Of a stretch of DNA of 64,000 nucleotides, positions 17,085-26,430 are shown in pieces. Below the pieces are notes generated by a model. It was given only the letters and a program-made list of their open reading frames with translations. It ran no database searches and was not told the DNA's origin. Source of the stretch: Bacteroidota bacterium (GTDB lineage Bacteria; Bacteroidota; Bacteroidia; Chitinophagales; Chitinophagaceae); assembly GCA_013287475.1 (NCBI GenBank), contig JABDDT010000006.1, positions 1-64,000 of the forward strand, in the 5' to 3' direction. Within the stretch, counting starts at the first letter, position 1. Each line of letters begins with the position of its first letter. The position numbers and the translations under genes were made by a program.

Positions 17085-17888
17085 ATGCCAAAAAGAATTC
17101 TCCTCGTCTTTTATATTATCATTCTCGGTTGCAGCCACAATCCATATAAGGAATCCAATAAGATGTATAAGCACCAGGTAAAAGATCTTGGTAAACAGAT
17201 TCAGCAGCCCCCGGCTGATTATTTTCCTTTACAGGATTCTCCATTTATCGGCACAGTCAATTTTGATTTACGCAAACCAAATTTTGTAATTATTCATCAT
17301 ACGGCCCAGAACGGCTGTCCTGAAACCCTGCATACATTTACAGTTAAAAAGTTACAGGTGAGTGCTCATTATGTAATTTGTAAAGATGGAACGGTTCATC
17401 ATATGCTGAATGATTACCTCCGTGCCTGGCAGGCGGGATTAAGTAAATGGGGGAATAATTCCGATATCAATTCGTCCAGCATAGGAATTGAACTGGACAA
17501 TAACGGATATGAAACATTTACAGATCCCCAGATAAACAGCCTGCTCATCCTGCTTGATTCACTGAAAACAAAATATAAAATTCCGCAGGAGAATTTTATT
17601 GGTCATGGTGATATTGCACCCGGCAGAAAAGTGGATCCCAACTGGCGATTTCCCTGGAAACTCCTGGCGGATCACGGTTTTGGCGACTGGTACAGCGACA
17701 CGACAGGCATGATCGTACCTGCAGGCTTTAATGACTATCTGGCTTTACGCATAATAGGATATAATTTAAAAGACAGTATGGCTGCAGTAACATCTTTCCG
17801 CCGGCACTGGTTGCAGGATTCATCTTATCGGGCTTTCGACAGTGCATCAGAAAAAATTCTGTATAACCTTTCTCTGAAATACCAATGA
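17085..17888 (+). CDS. N-acetylmuramoyl-L-alanine amidase lipoprotein (AmpD/PGRP fold)
   Basis: A 267-residue lipoprotein (lipobox ILGCSH, Cys at residue 16) with an amidase_2 domain at residues 65-200. It cleaves the bond between MurNAc and the stem peptide. Zinc ligands are visible in FVIIHHTAQ (first His) and in GHGDIAPGRKVDPNWRFPW (second His and the Asp/Lys region). SAHYVICKDG is the usual substrate-groove strand. A further 60-residue C-terminal helical part follows. Anchoring in the envelope fits cell-wall turnover and complements the MurNAc-recycling genes at 21.3-24 kb. A strong terminator follows at once. Confidence 0.88.
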   Translation: MPKRILLVFYIIILGCSHNPYKESNKMYKHQVKDLGKQIQQPPADYFPLQDSPFIGTVNFDLRKPNFVIIHHTAQNGCPETLHTFTVKKLQVSAHYVICKDGTVHHMLNDYLRAWQAGLSKWGNNSDINSSSIGIELDNNGYETFTDPQINSLLILLDSLKTKYKIPQENFIGHGDIAPGRKVDPNWRFPWKLLADHGFGDWYSDTTGMIVPAGFNDYLALRIIGYNLKDSMAAVTSFRRHWLQDSSYRAFDSASEKILYNLSLKYQ

Positions 17889-17919
17889 AAAAAACCACCC
17901 TGAGGTGGTTCTTTTTTAC
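17889..17919. terminator. Bidirectional intrinsic terminator
   Basis: Arms aaccacc and ggtggtt with loop ctga are flanked by an A run on the left and ctttttt on the right. It serves the amidase gene and the convergent DJ-1/PfpI gene. Confidence 0.9.
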
Positions 17920-17952
17920 GATAAGAGTACTATATATATTGAATGGGTAGAA

Positions 17953-18516
17953 TTATAAAACATAGGAATTCGCAAAATTACTTTCAGCGAATTCTTCAAT
18001 GATCCTTTTGTTAAAAGCCTCCAGGTCTTTTGGACTTCTGCTGGTAGTTATCTTGTCGTCTGTTACAACCTCAACATCTAACCAATGTGCACCCGCATTT
18101 TCCAGATCGGACCTGATAGAAGGGAATGATGTTATATTCTTTCCTCTTATCAATCCGGTTTCAATTAACAACTGGGGTCCGTGACAAATAGCTGCAACAG
18201 GTTTTTGTTCTTCCAGAAATTGTTGAGCAAAATCCACACAATCAGGATTTACACGCATCCGATCTGGATTAATAACACCTCCTGGAATCAGAAGCGCATC
18301 ATAATCGTCCACATTTGCTTCATCGAGCGGAACATCCACTTTTAGATCAATCGACCAGTGATCACGATCCCAGGCACGCACTTTCTGTTTTTGAGGAGAA
18401 ACAATTTGTACGACTGCTCCGGCTTCTTTTAAAGCTTTCATTGGGCTGGTTAATTCAATTTCTTCAAAGCCATTCTCAGTAAGAATAGCAACTTTTTTAC
18501 CGCTTAACTTTCCCAT
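17953..18516 (-). CDS. Type 1 glutamine amidotransferase-like protein, DJ-1/PfpI family
   Basis: A 187-residue DJ-1/PfpI superfamily protein of the YhbO/PfpI type. The nucleophile elbow AICHGPQLL carries the catalytic Cys and His, and the acidic partner glutamate lies in the N-terminal NGFEEIEL. VVTDDKITTSRSPKDLEAF is the typical C-terminal block. Members act as stress-protective deglycase/protease-like proteins; the exact activity is debated. It is single and convergent with the amidase gene. Confidence 0.9.
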   Translation of the reverse strand: MGKLSGKKVAILTENGFEEIELTSPMKALKEAGAVVQIVSPQKQKVRAWDRDHWSIDLKVDVPLDEANVDDYDALLIPGGVINPDRMRVNPDCVDFAQQFLEEQKPVAAICHGPQLLIETGLIRGKNITSFPSIRSDLENAGAHWLDVEVVTDDKITTSRSPKDLEAFNKRIIEEFAESNFANSYVL

Positions 18517-18631
18517 ACCTTATTTTTTAGAAATTTAAATATTCTACCAATCAATAGATTCAAAAACAATACCAGTATATGGTCTCCGATGGGTTCATTA
18601 AAAAACTAATCCGTAATTTTAACCCTACTTT

Positions 18632-21292
18632 ATGACCATTGAGCAGAAGAGATTAATAATAAATTCTTTTAAAAAAATACCACTTGAGCAGTGGGGCCCT
18701 TATCTGAGCGAACGGCAATGGGGAACTGTGAGAGAAGATTATGGTCCCTATGGGGACGCATGGAATTATTTTCCATACGATCATGCTCATTGCCGTCAAT
18801 ACGAATGGGGAGAAGACGGACTCGCGGGTATTTCGGATTTTTTCCAAAACCTCTGTTTTGCCATTGCCCTTTGGAATGGTAAGGACAACACCCTCAAAGA
18901 AAGATTATTCGGATTGGGGAACAATCAGGGCAATCATGGTGAGGACGTGAAGGAATTATATTATCACCTTGATAATGTTCCAACACATTATTATATGGAG
19001 TACCTGTATAAGTATCCGCAGCAGGCTTTTCCATATCAGCAACTCCTTCAGGAAAACCGTCTTCGCACAAAACTGGAACCCGAATATGAAATCCTGGATA
19101 CAGGTGTTTTCGATGACGATGAATATTTCGATGTGCTGGTAACTTATGCCAAGCAGAATTCCTATGATATTTTTATTAAGATCGATATAACAAATCGATA
19201 TCATAAAGCGGCAGACATAACCGTATTGCCGACTTTATGGTTCTATAACAAATGGAATGATGATCCTGAAACAAAGCCTGAAATCAGCCTGAGAAATAAG
19301 AACTCTGTAAAAGCTTCGCATCACCGTCTCGGTGACTATTATCTATATTTTCAAACTCCGAAGGATAAATGGTTTACTGAAAATGAAACCAACAGGGAAA
19401 AAGTTTTGGGACAGCCCAATAAAACACCCTGGGTGAAAGATGCATTTCATAATGCGCTGATCAAAGGTGAAAACCTGGATGCGCTGCGTAAAAGAAAAAA
19501 CGGAACCAAGTTTTCTCCGGTTTATAAGATAAGGCTGGATGGGGGAAAAACAGAAAGTATATATCTGCGCCTGTCCAATAAATCGATCGCAAATCCATTT
19601 ACAGTCGGGTTTAAAAAAGTATTCGAAGTGCGAAAAGAAGAAGCGAATGCTTTTTACAAGGCAATCCTTCATCCCGACACAGATCCTGAATTCATGTTGT
19701 TGCAGCGCCAGGCATTATCCGGCTTATTGTGGAGTAAACAATATTATCATTTTGACGTGGAAAAATGGCTTACTACAAGCGATGGCATTACACCGGTGAA
19801 TGATGGAAAAAAGTTTGGCAGGAACCATGATTGGAAACATTTGAAAAACCAGGACATCATTGCCATGCCTGATAAGTGGGAATATCCCTGGTATGCCGCA
19901 TGGGATATGGCTTTTCAATGTATTCCTATGAGTATGGTGGATCCTGGTTTTGCAAAAAACCAGCTCCTGCTCATCATGCGGGAATGGTATATGAAACCCG
20001 ACGGACAATTACCTGCATACGAATGGAATTTCAGCGATGTGAATCCTCCGGTGCAGGCCTGGGCGGCATTATCTGTCTACCGGATTGAAGGAGAAAAAAC
20101 AGGTCATTACGATATCGATTTCCTGAAAAGAATTTTTCAGAAACTACTGATCAATTTTACCTGGTGGATCAACCGGAAGGACACCAACGGAAACAATATG
20201 TTCGAAGGCGGATTCCTTGGCCTGGATAACATCGGGGTATTTAACAGGAGTATTGAACTTCCGGGTCAGATGCAGCTTGAACAGGCAGACGGAACCAGCT
20301 GGATGGGGATGTATGCGCTGAATATGATGGATATGGCATTGGAAATTGCCATGAAGGATGTCACATTTGAAGATACAGCCACGAAATTCTTTGAACAGTT
20401 TGTATTGATCGCAGAAGCGTTGAATGAACACGGTATGTGGAATGAAGAGGACCGGTTTTTTTATGATACACTCGCCATCGCGGGATCCCCTCCCCTGCAA
20501 CTTCGTATTCATTCTATTGTAGGTATAACTACCCTTTTCGCCGTTTCAATTATTGAAAAGAAAAAGCTGGATAAACTTTCAGATTTTCAAAAACGGATCA
20601 GCTGGTTTGAAAACTACCGGCTTAAGAATAATAAATTCTGGCCCAATGAAGAAAAAACGGATGGTGATACCATCCTGCTTTCACTCGTTCCCCGCGATCG
20701 CCTTGTAAGCCTGTTGGAACGATTGCTGAATGAAGACGAATTCCTGTCACCAGGAGGTATTCGGGCGCTTTCAAAATACCACAAAAAAAATCCTTACTCT
20801 GTACGGATCGATAATATCGATTATAATATCCAGTACGATCCGGGCGATTCAACTTCTAACCTTTTTGGCGGAAATTCTAATTGGCGCGGACCCGTTTGGA
20901 TGCCAATCAACTACCTCATCATTCAGTCCATTCGTAAATATGGGATTTTTTATGGTAATGCTTTAAAAGTTGAATGTCCTGTTGGATCAGGAGTTTATAT
21001 GAATCTGGAAGAAGTGGCAGATTTTCTTACCCAACGCGTGATCAGCCTTTTCCAGCCGGATGAAACAGGCAGCATTCCGCAGTATGGAAAGTATAACTGG
21101 TTTTATCAGCAGCCCGGTAACGAACATTTAAATCTTTTCTACGAATATTTTCACGGTGATACAGGAATGGGACTTGGTGCCTGTCACCAGACAGGTTGGA
21201 CGGCCCTTCTGGCTGAGCTGATCACTGCCCACCAGGAAAGCGCTATGAAGCGTAAACCGGCGACGACGCCGGAGATTACTGTTGTTGAATAG
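18632..21292 (+). CDS. Large glucosidase, GH63-like
   Basis: An 886-residue cytoplasmic protein (no signal peptide) with the (alpha/alpha)6 barrel of clan GH-G glucosidases, GH63 type. Blocks supporting this are WEYPWYAAWDMAFQCIPMS, QLPAYEWNFSDVNPPV (a catalytic-acid-type region), NWRGPVWMPINYLI and the C-terminal HGDTGMGLGACHQTGWTALL. Bacterial members hydrolyse alpha-glucosides or mannosylglycerate-like compounds; the substrate here is unknown. The start ATG follows a 115-base divergent region shared with the DJ-1 gene. The kinase-RapZ fusion follows 24 bases downstream in the same direction. Confidence 0.85.
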   Translation: MTIEQKRLIINSFKKIPLEQWGPYLSERQWGTVREDYGPYGDAWNYFPYDHAHCRQYEWGEDGLAGISDFFQNLCFAIALWNGKDNTLKERLFGLGNNQGNHGEDVKELYYHLDNVPTHYYMEYLYKYPQQAFPYQQLLQENRLRTKLEPEYEILDTGVFDDDEYFDVLVTYAKQNSYDIFIKIDITNRYHKAADITVLPTLWFYNKWNDDPETKPEISLRNKNSVKASHHRLGDYYLYFQTPKDKWFTENETNREKVLGQPNKTPWVKDAFHNALIKGENLDALRKRKNGTKFSPVYKIRLDGGKTESIYLRLSNKSIANPFTVGFKKVFEVRKEEANAFYKAILHPDTDPEFMLLQRQALSGLLWSKQYYHFDVEKWLTTSDGITPVNDGKKFGRNHDWKHLKNQDIIAMPDKWEYPWYAAWDMAFQCIPMSMVDPGFAKNQLLLIMREWYMKPDGQLPAYEWNFSDVNPPVQAWAALSVYRIEGEKTGHYDIDFLKRIFQKLLINFTWWINRKDTNGNNMFEGGFLGLDNIGVFNRSIELPGQMQLEQADGTSWMGMYALNMMDMALEIAMKDVTFEDTATKFFEQFVLIAEALNEHGMWNEEDRFFYDTLAIAGSPPLQLRIHSIVGITTLFAVSIIEKKKLDKLSDFQKRISWFENYRLKNNKFWPNEEKTDGDTILLSLVPRDRLVSLLERLLNEDEFLSPGGIRALSKYHKKNPYSVRIDNIDYNIQYDPGDSTSNLFGGNSNWRGPVWMPINYLIIQSIRKYGIFYGNALKVECPVGSGVYMNLEEVADFLTQRVISLFQPDETGSIPQYGKYNWFYQQPGNEHLNLFYEYFHGDTGMGLGACHQTGWTALLAELITAHQESAMKRKPATTPEITVVE

Positions 21293-21316
21293 CTTTTTGT
21301 AGTTTCATGATTACAT

Positions 21317-22765
21317 ATGGATCATATCAACGAATCAATCAGTAAGCTGTTTGCCGGTTTTAGTAAAGAACCCATTCTTTCCATCAACAAAATCCCCCAA
21401 TCCGGCAGTATTCGTATTTATTACCGGATCCTTACTGTTTCAAAATCTTTTATAGCAACATATGGTATTAATATAAAAGAGAATTTAAGTTTCATTAGGT
21501 TTAGCCGTCATTTTAAAAAGAAGGAATGCCCCGTACCGGAGATCTATGCCGTTAATACCGAAGGCACCATTTATATTCAGGAAGATTTTGGTGATATTTC
21601 TTTATTGAACAGGCTTGAGCAATCCGGTCCTTCAAACGAGGTATATGAATTATTCAAACAAAGTCTGAAAGAACTGGCTCATTTGCAGATCAGGGGCGAT
21701 GAAGGAATGGATTATGAAAACTGGAGTCTGACTTCAGCCGAGTTTGGGGAAAAAGCAATCATGAGCGACCTGCTTTATTTTAAATATTATTTTCTCGACA
21801 CACTTCAGCTTCCTTACGATAAGGAAAAACTGATAGCTGATTTTGAAACATTCTCTTCCCTGCTCGGCGACACAAAGTATAAATATTTTATGTTCCGTGA
21901 TTTTCAAAGCCGCAATATCCTGATCGAAAATGATAAAGTACATTTCATCGATTACCAGGGTGGTATGAAGGGAGCCATGCAATACGATGTGGCATCCATG
22001 TTATGGCAGGCTAAGGCAGAGTTGAGTGAAGCGTGGAAACTGGAACTTTTGGAATATTATATGGATTGTGTGGAAGCTGAACTGGGAACACTGTTTAACA
22101 AAAAAGAATTTGTACAGCAATACCATGGATATGTTCTCATTCGTCTTATGCAGGTTCTTGGTGCATATGGATTTCGGGGATTGTTTGAAAGAAAGGCGCA
22201 TTTTCTGGTGAGTATTCCGCTCGGATTAAAAAATCTTCGTTCCTTCCTGCATCAATATCCTATGGGTGGAACGATTCCTGAATTTGAAAGAATTCTAAAC
22301 CTGATCGTGGAGGATCATATTATTGAAAGGTTTATACCTCCCCGCGCGAATGCAGACACGCCGCTGATCGTTCATATCAACAGCTTCTCCTATAAAAAAT
22401 CTATTCCGGCAGACGAGAGTAAGAATGGCGGAGGATTTGTTTTTGATTGTCGTGCTATTTTAAATCCCGGTCGCATAGAAGCATTTAAATCCAAAACGGG
22501 AAGAGATAAGGAAGTAAAAGATTTCCTGGAGCAACAAACTAAAATGCCTGAATACCTCAACAGTGTTTTTGACCTGGTGGATATTTCTGTTGAAGATTAT
22601 ATAAACCGCGGATTTAAAAGTCTGATGGTGAATTTTGGCTGCACCGGCGGACAGCATCGCAGTGTTTATGCCGCCGATTCGTTATCGCGTCATCTGAAAA
22701 ATAAATTCGGTGTCAGCGTCGAGGTTCATCATATTGAACAGGAGGCAAAGGACTGGAAGAACTAG
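21317..22765 (+). CDS. Sugar kinase (AmgK-like) fused to a RapZ C-terminal domain
   Basis: A 482-residue two-domain protein. Residues 1-320 have the aminoglycoside-phosphotransferase fold. The catalytic loop reads FRDFQSRNILI and the metal-binding loop HFIDYQGG, as in AmgK-type anomeric MurNAc/GlcNAc kinases. Residues 345-482 match the C-terminal domain of RapZ, with the anion-binding NFGCTGGQHRSV loop. In E. coli that domain binds glucosamine-6-phosphate signals and the sRNA GlmZ. The RapZ N-terminal P-loop domain is absent, replaced by the kinase. The MurU-like gene at 23302 is the expected partner of AmgK, so I infer amino-sugar recycling with a built-in metabolite sensor. Confidence 0.85.
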   Translation: MDHINESISKLFAGFSKEPILSINKIPQSGSIRIYYRILTVSKSFIATYGINIKENLSFIRFSRHFKKKECPVPEIYAVNTEGTIYIQEDFGDISLLNRLEQSGPSNEVYELFKQSLKELAHLQIRGDEGMDYENWSLTSAEFGEKAIMSDLLYFKYYFLDTLQLPYDKEKLIADFETFSSLLGDTKYKYFMFRDFQSRNILIENDKVHFIDYQGGMKGAMQYDVASMLWQAKAELSEAWKLELLEYYMDCVEAELGTLFNKKEFVQQYHGYVLIRLMQVLGAYGFRGLFERKAHFLVSIPLGLKNLRSFLHQYPMGGTIPEFERILNLIVEDHIIERFIPPRANADTPLIVHINSFSYKKSIPADESKNGGGFVFDCRAILNPGRIEAFKSKTGRDKEVKDFLEQQTKMPEYLNSVFDLVDISVEDYINRGFKSLMVNFGCTGGQHRSVYAADSLSRHLKNKFGVSVEVHHIEQEAKDWKN

Positions 22766-22783
22766 TATCTTTATCTTTTTCTC

Positions 22784-23305
22784 ATGAACGATCTTTCCAG
22801 AAAGAAAAGGCATTTACCATTCGAGAAATTTTATGCAATTTTCCTGATCAGTTCAATATTCGTTCCTATCTCTTACTTATTTAGTGTGAGCTTTATTGTT
22901 GAACCCGGATTATCCGGCCTGGTGGGGGTCTTTATCTATATTTATTATTTCATAAGTGGTTTTTTTTATTGGTTTTCTCCAAAGGAAAAATCCTGTATCC
23001 GGATGGTGGAAATTTCATTGCTTACACAATGCATTCAGATTTATGTTCTGGGTTTTGCATTTATAAATTACTATTATGCGTATATAGGGGTCGGTTTTTC
23101 AGATACACCGGATTGGATATTTAAGATTCGTGCGAGTTTTTTTAGTGCCCGATTAACGGACTATTACATTGCATCCAATGAAATCTCAGTATATGTCAAT
23201 CTGATAACGATTGGGCTTTACATTTACTTTGTCAGGAAAATAAAACAAAAACCAATTGAAGAAAGTTTTTTTACTGATTTACTTTTGGTTGAAGGTAAAA
23301 ATTAA
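22784..23305 (+). CDS. Polytopic membrane protein of unknown function
   Basis: A 173-residue protein with four predicted membrane helices (about residues 18-38, 42-64, 75-100 and 138-155) and many Tyr/Phe residues. No family is recognised. It starts 18 bases after the kinase-RapZ gene in the same direction. Its 3' end overlaps the convergent MurU-like gene by four bases, so it is probably cotranscribed with the kinase. Confidence 0.6.
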   Translation: MNDLSRKKRHLPFEKFYAIFLISSIFVPISYLFSVSFIVEPGLSGLVGVFIYIYYFISGFFYWFSPKEKSCIRMVEISLLTQCIQIYVLGFAFINYYYAYIGVGFSDTPDWIFKIRASFFSARLTDYYIASNEISVYVNLITIGLYIYFVRKIKQKPIEESFFTDLLLVEGKN

Positions 23306-24015
23306 ATAAACAATTTCTCCGCAACAGCAATCGCTTCCAGCCTACCCACATCCACCAGCTTTGAACCTGAATGATCGAAGCCCAGGATCGTATGGGCTGC
23401 GGCGAGTTCCAGGTAAACATTCACGATCGAAAATTTCCCCTGCTGGTGAATGAGGGGAAATATTTCGGGTGAGATAATATGAATACCGCTGAATGCTTTT
23501 TCTGTAAGCAAAGAACCCTGAATTGAAATTATTTCTTCATCCGACTTTTTATTTCGCCAGCCACAAAGCTGATCGTTTTGATCGAAGAGAAAATAACGGG
23601 AGGAATTTCTATCCGTTACTGCGAGGGTTACCAGCGGTTTATATTTTTCATGGAATGAAATCATTATTTTCAGATCGAGGTCTGTAAGAATATCGGCATT
23701 CATCAGAATAAAAGATCCTTCATCAAAATAGCCTGCGGCTTTCTTAAGACCTCCTCCTGTTTCAAGCACTTCGTTCGATTCATCACTGATCGAAATATTG
23801 CTGCCCCATCCGTCATTTACGATGATGGCATGTCTTATCTGATCCGCGAAATGGTGCACATTAACCAATACATCTTTGATTCCAAATGATTGCAGATAAA
23901 GCAGATTTCTTTCCAGGAGTGTCTTGCCATTTACAAGTGCGAGCGCCTTAGGATGCTTATCCGTCCATGGTTTAAAACGGGTACCCAGTCCCGCGGCGAG
24001 TATCATAGCCTTCAT
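23302..24015 (-). CDS. murU: Sugar-1-phosphate nucleotidyltransferase, MurU-like
   Basis: A 237-residue nucleotidyltransferase. The N-terminal signature MILAAGLGTRFKPWTDKHPK, with the pyrophosphate-loop GLGTR and the substrate-binding PKAL, is complete. NVHHFADQI and LMNADILTDLD (metal-binding Asp) follow. The size and the missing C-terminal beta-helix match MurU, which makes UDP-MurNAc from MurNAc-1-phosphate, rather than longer glucose or mannose enzymes. The AmgK-like kinase 540 bases away, which would supply MurNAc-1-phosphate, supports this. A mannose-1-phosphate guanylyltransferase-like role cannot be excluded. It overlaps nadB by one base. Confidence 0.8.
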   Translation of the reverse strand: MKAMILAAGLGTRFKPWTDKHPKALALVNGKTLLERNLLYLQSFGIKDVLVNVHHFADQIRHAIIVNDGWGSNISISDESNEVLETGGGLKKAAGYFDEGSFILMNADILTDLDLKIMISFHEKYKPLVTLAVTDRNSSRYFLFDQNDQLCGWRNKKSDEEIISIQGSLLTEKAFSGIHIISPEIFPLIHQQGKFSIVNVYLELAAAHTILGFDHSGSKLVDVGRLEAIAVAEKLFI

Positions 24016-25616
24016 CAGAGTACAATATTTTGTACCAGACTGCTCTTATAGGGATAGTCGGTATTGAAGTGAAGTCCCCGGCTTTCTTTTCTGAACTGTG
24101 CACCTTTTACGACCAGGTAACCCGTTGTTATCAGATTTCTTACTTCACAAAGCTGGGGAGAGACTAAAGTGGTTTCATAAAGCGCTTCAATTTCTTCATG
24201 CAGAAGATCCAGTCTTTTCGAAGCACGGATGAGACGAATATTGGTTCGCACGATACCTACATAATCACTCATCAGTAACTGAAGTTCTTTAATACTCTGG
24301 GTGATTAATATCATTTCGCCGGGAGCGGTGGTTCCTTCTGCATTCCAGTCAGGAATATCATCGCGGAAATCCAGTGTCTCAATTCTTTCAACACTATCCA
24401 GGTAACAACGGTGTGCAAATACCATCGCTTCCAGAAGGGAATTACTGGCCAGCCTGTTTGCACCATGTAGTCCGGTGGATGCGCATTCACCGCAGGCATA
24501 GAGATTCCGGATAGAAGTATGTCCCCATTCATCCGTTTTAATTCCACCGCAGCTATAATGCGCAGCAGGAGCAACAGGAATCATTTGCGCTGCCACATCA
24601 ATACCTGCTGATAAACATTTTTCATAAATATTGGGAAAATGTTCCACGAATTTCGTCATATCCATATGGCGGCAATCCAGGTACACATGCTCCGTTCCGC
24701 CTTTTTTCATTTCACTGTCGATGGCCCTTGCAACAATATCACGTGGAGCAAGATCTTTTCTTTCATCATACCGCCCCATAAACGCTTCTCCGTTTTTATT
24801 TCGGAGAATGGCTCCGTCTCCCCTTACTGCTTCTGTAATGAGAAAAGAAGGGCTCACACCCTGCTGATAAAGTGCAGTAGGATGAAACTGGATAAATTCC
24901 ATATTTTCAATTCTCCCCTTGGCACGATAAACCATTCCTATTCCATCACCCGTTGCAATTACCGGATTGGTTGTTGTGCGATAAACCTGACCATTGCCAC
25001 CGGTAGCAAATACGGTGATGCGGGATAAAATCTTTATGATCCTGTTTTCTTTCATGTCCAGGGCATAAATGCCATAGCATTCTATATTGGGTGTGGATTT
25101 GGTAACGAGATAACCCAGGTGATGCTGGGTGATGATATCTACAACGAAACAATGTTTGATGATCTCGATATTTTTCTGTGAGGCGACTGTTTGTAATAAT
25201 GCGCGCTCCATTTCTTTTCCTGTAACGTCTTTATGATGAAGGATGCGGAATTCAGAGTGGCCGCCTTCCCTGCCTTTTTTAAAAGCTCCTTCCTCATCCT
25301 TGTCGAATTCTGCACCCCATTCAATCATTTCCTGAATACGCTGTGGACCTTCTTTCACAACAATCTCCACAATTTTCGGGTTGCATAGTCCGTCACCCGC
25401 AATCAGGGTGTCTTCAATATGTTTATCGTAACTGTCATTTTCAAAATCTGTTACTCCGGCAATGCCACCCTGCGCATATTTGGTATTGGTCTCATCAGCA
25501 ATCGTTTTTGTGATTACAAGAACATGCTGATCAGGGCAGGCTTTGGAAACTTTCAATGCGTATGTAAGGCCGGCAATGCCTGATCCGACAACAAGGAAAT
25601 CCGTTTTTCTTAGCAT
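24015..25616 (-). CDS. nadB: L-aspartate oxidase
   Basis: A 533-residue flavoprotein that oxidises L-aspartate to iminoaspartate, the first step of de novo NAD synthesis. FAD-binding blocks are VVGSGIAGLTYAL at the N-terminus and GECASTGLHGANRLASNSLL near residue 380. NTKYAQGGIAGV, FHPTALY and HYSCGGI are the active-site segments that separate NadB from succinate dehydrogenase. The C-terminal three-helix domain is present. Its start lies next to the lipoprotein gene at 25626 (9 bases), and its stop overlaps the MurU-like gene, so these minus-strand genes look like one operon. nadA and nadC are not in the window. Confidence 0.96.
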   Translation of the reverse strand: MLRKTDFLVVGSGIAGLTYALKVSKACPDQHVLVITKTIADETNTKYAQGGIAGVTDFENDSYDKHIEDTLIAGDGLCNPKIVEIVVKEGPQRIQEMIEWGAEFDKDEEGAFKKGREGGHSEFRILHHKDVTGKEMERALLQTVASQKNIEIIKHCFVVDIITQHHLGYLVTKSTPNIECYGIYALDMKENRIIKILSRITVFATGGNGQVYRTTTNPVIATGDGIGMVYRAKGRIENMEFIQFHPTALYQQGVSPSFLITEAVRGDGAILRNKNGEAFMGRYDERKDLAPRDIVARAIDSEMKKGGTEHVYLDCRHMDMTKFVEHFPNIYEKCLSAGIDVAAQMIPVAPAAHYSCGGIKTDEWGHTSIRNLYACGECASTGLHGANRLASNSLLEAMVFAHRCYLDSVERIETLDFRDDIPDWNAEGTTAPGEMILITQSIKELQLLMSDYVGIVRTNIRLIRASKRLDLLHEEIEALYETTLVSPQLCEVRNLITTGYLVVKGAQFRKESRGLHFNTDYPYKSSLVQNIVL

Positions 25617-25625
25617 GATTCTTTC

Positions 25626-26402
25626 CTAATAAACGATGGTGTATTCGAATTTTTCGGGGTGGTCGAATACTTCAATCAGGTTGTATTGAATAATGACTTT
25701 TTTCCTGTCGGGGAAAATTTTAGCCAGACTATTATCTATTTTCTTAAGAGGCCGTGGAATAGCAATGGTAAGGGTATAAGGTATTGAAATACCCATACTG
25801 CCCGCATCTTTCATTTGTGCAAGCTGAGGAGACTGTTGCAGGGCTTTCCACTTTTCAGGATTCAGTTTCCGGGAAATAAGACCATCATGACATACAAAAT
25901 CATAAATAGCATTAAACTGGTTCATATCCGGCATTCCATTTTCATTTCCGGAAGAAGTAGTGTCGGGTTTTCCTGCCATGCCCTTAAATAATTGGTTAAA
26001 TCCGAGTGACTGATTGTTCATGGAATTATACAATTTCTGTAAATCCCCGAGACTTTTAAACGGAATAACGATATCGCTTTTAAATTCCTTCTTCTCCAGA
26101 TTAAGCAGAAGATGTACGGTGCCGTTTTTGATCAGGGCTTTGTTTTCTGCTGAAATATTTTGAACGGTATCCAGCATTGTTCTCATCATAACCGTTGTAT
26201 CAATATTTTTATCAGGCATTTGCTTATCCATTTCCTCTTTACCAAGATAGCTCTGCATTGCCTGAAGAAGCTGGCTCATATCTGTATGGACTGAGTATAC
26301 ACCTGATCCATCTGCATGTACGTCAACATCTTCATTGATTTCAAAACAGCCTGCCAGAAAAAACATGCAGGCAGCAGTGAGAAAGTATTTCAGTCGTTTC
26401 AT
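25626..26402 (-). CDS. Uncharacterised lipoprotein
   Basis: A 258-residue lipoprotein with signal CMFFLAGC (Cys at residue 19). The mature part starts with EINEDVDVHADGSGVYSV, a beta-strand pattern seen in Bacteroidota DUF-type lipoproteins with an N-terminal Greek-key-like repeat. The rest has alternating helix and strand without known motifs. It lies nine bases upstream of nadB in the same direction and is probably in its transcript. Function unknown. Confidence 0.7.
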   Translation of the reverse strand: MKRLKYFLTAACMFFLAGCFEINEDVDVHADGSGVYSVHTDMSQLLQAMQSYLGKEEMDKQMPDKNIDTTVMMRTMLDTVQNISAENKALIKNGTVHLLLNLEKKEFKSDIVIPFKSLGDLQKLYNSMNNQSLGFNQLFKGMAGKPDTTSSGNENGMPDMNQFNAIYDFVCHDGLISRKLNPEKWKALQQSPQLAQMKDAGSMGISIPYTLTIAIPRPLKKIDNSLAKIFPDRKKVIIQYNLIEVFDHPEKFEYTIVY

Positions 26403-26430
26403 TATTGATATTATGAAGCAAGGTACAAGT

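Noticed and set aside
24639-25028. 129-residue plus-strand frame inside nadB
   Set aside because: Antisense shadow of a well-conserved gene, without recognisable domains.
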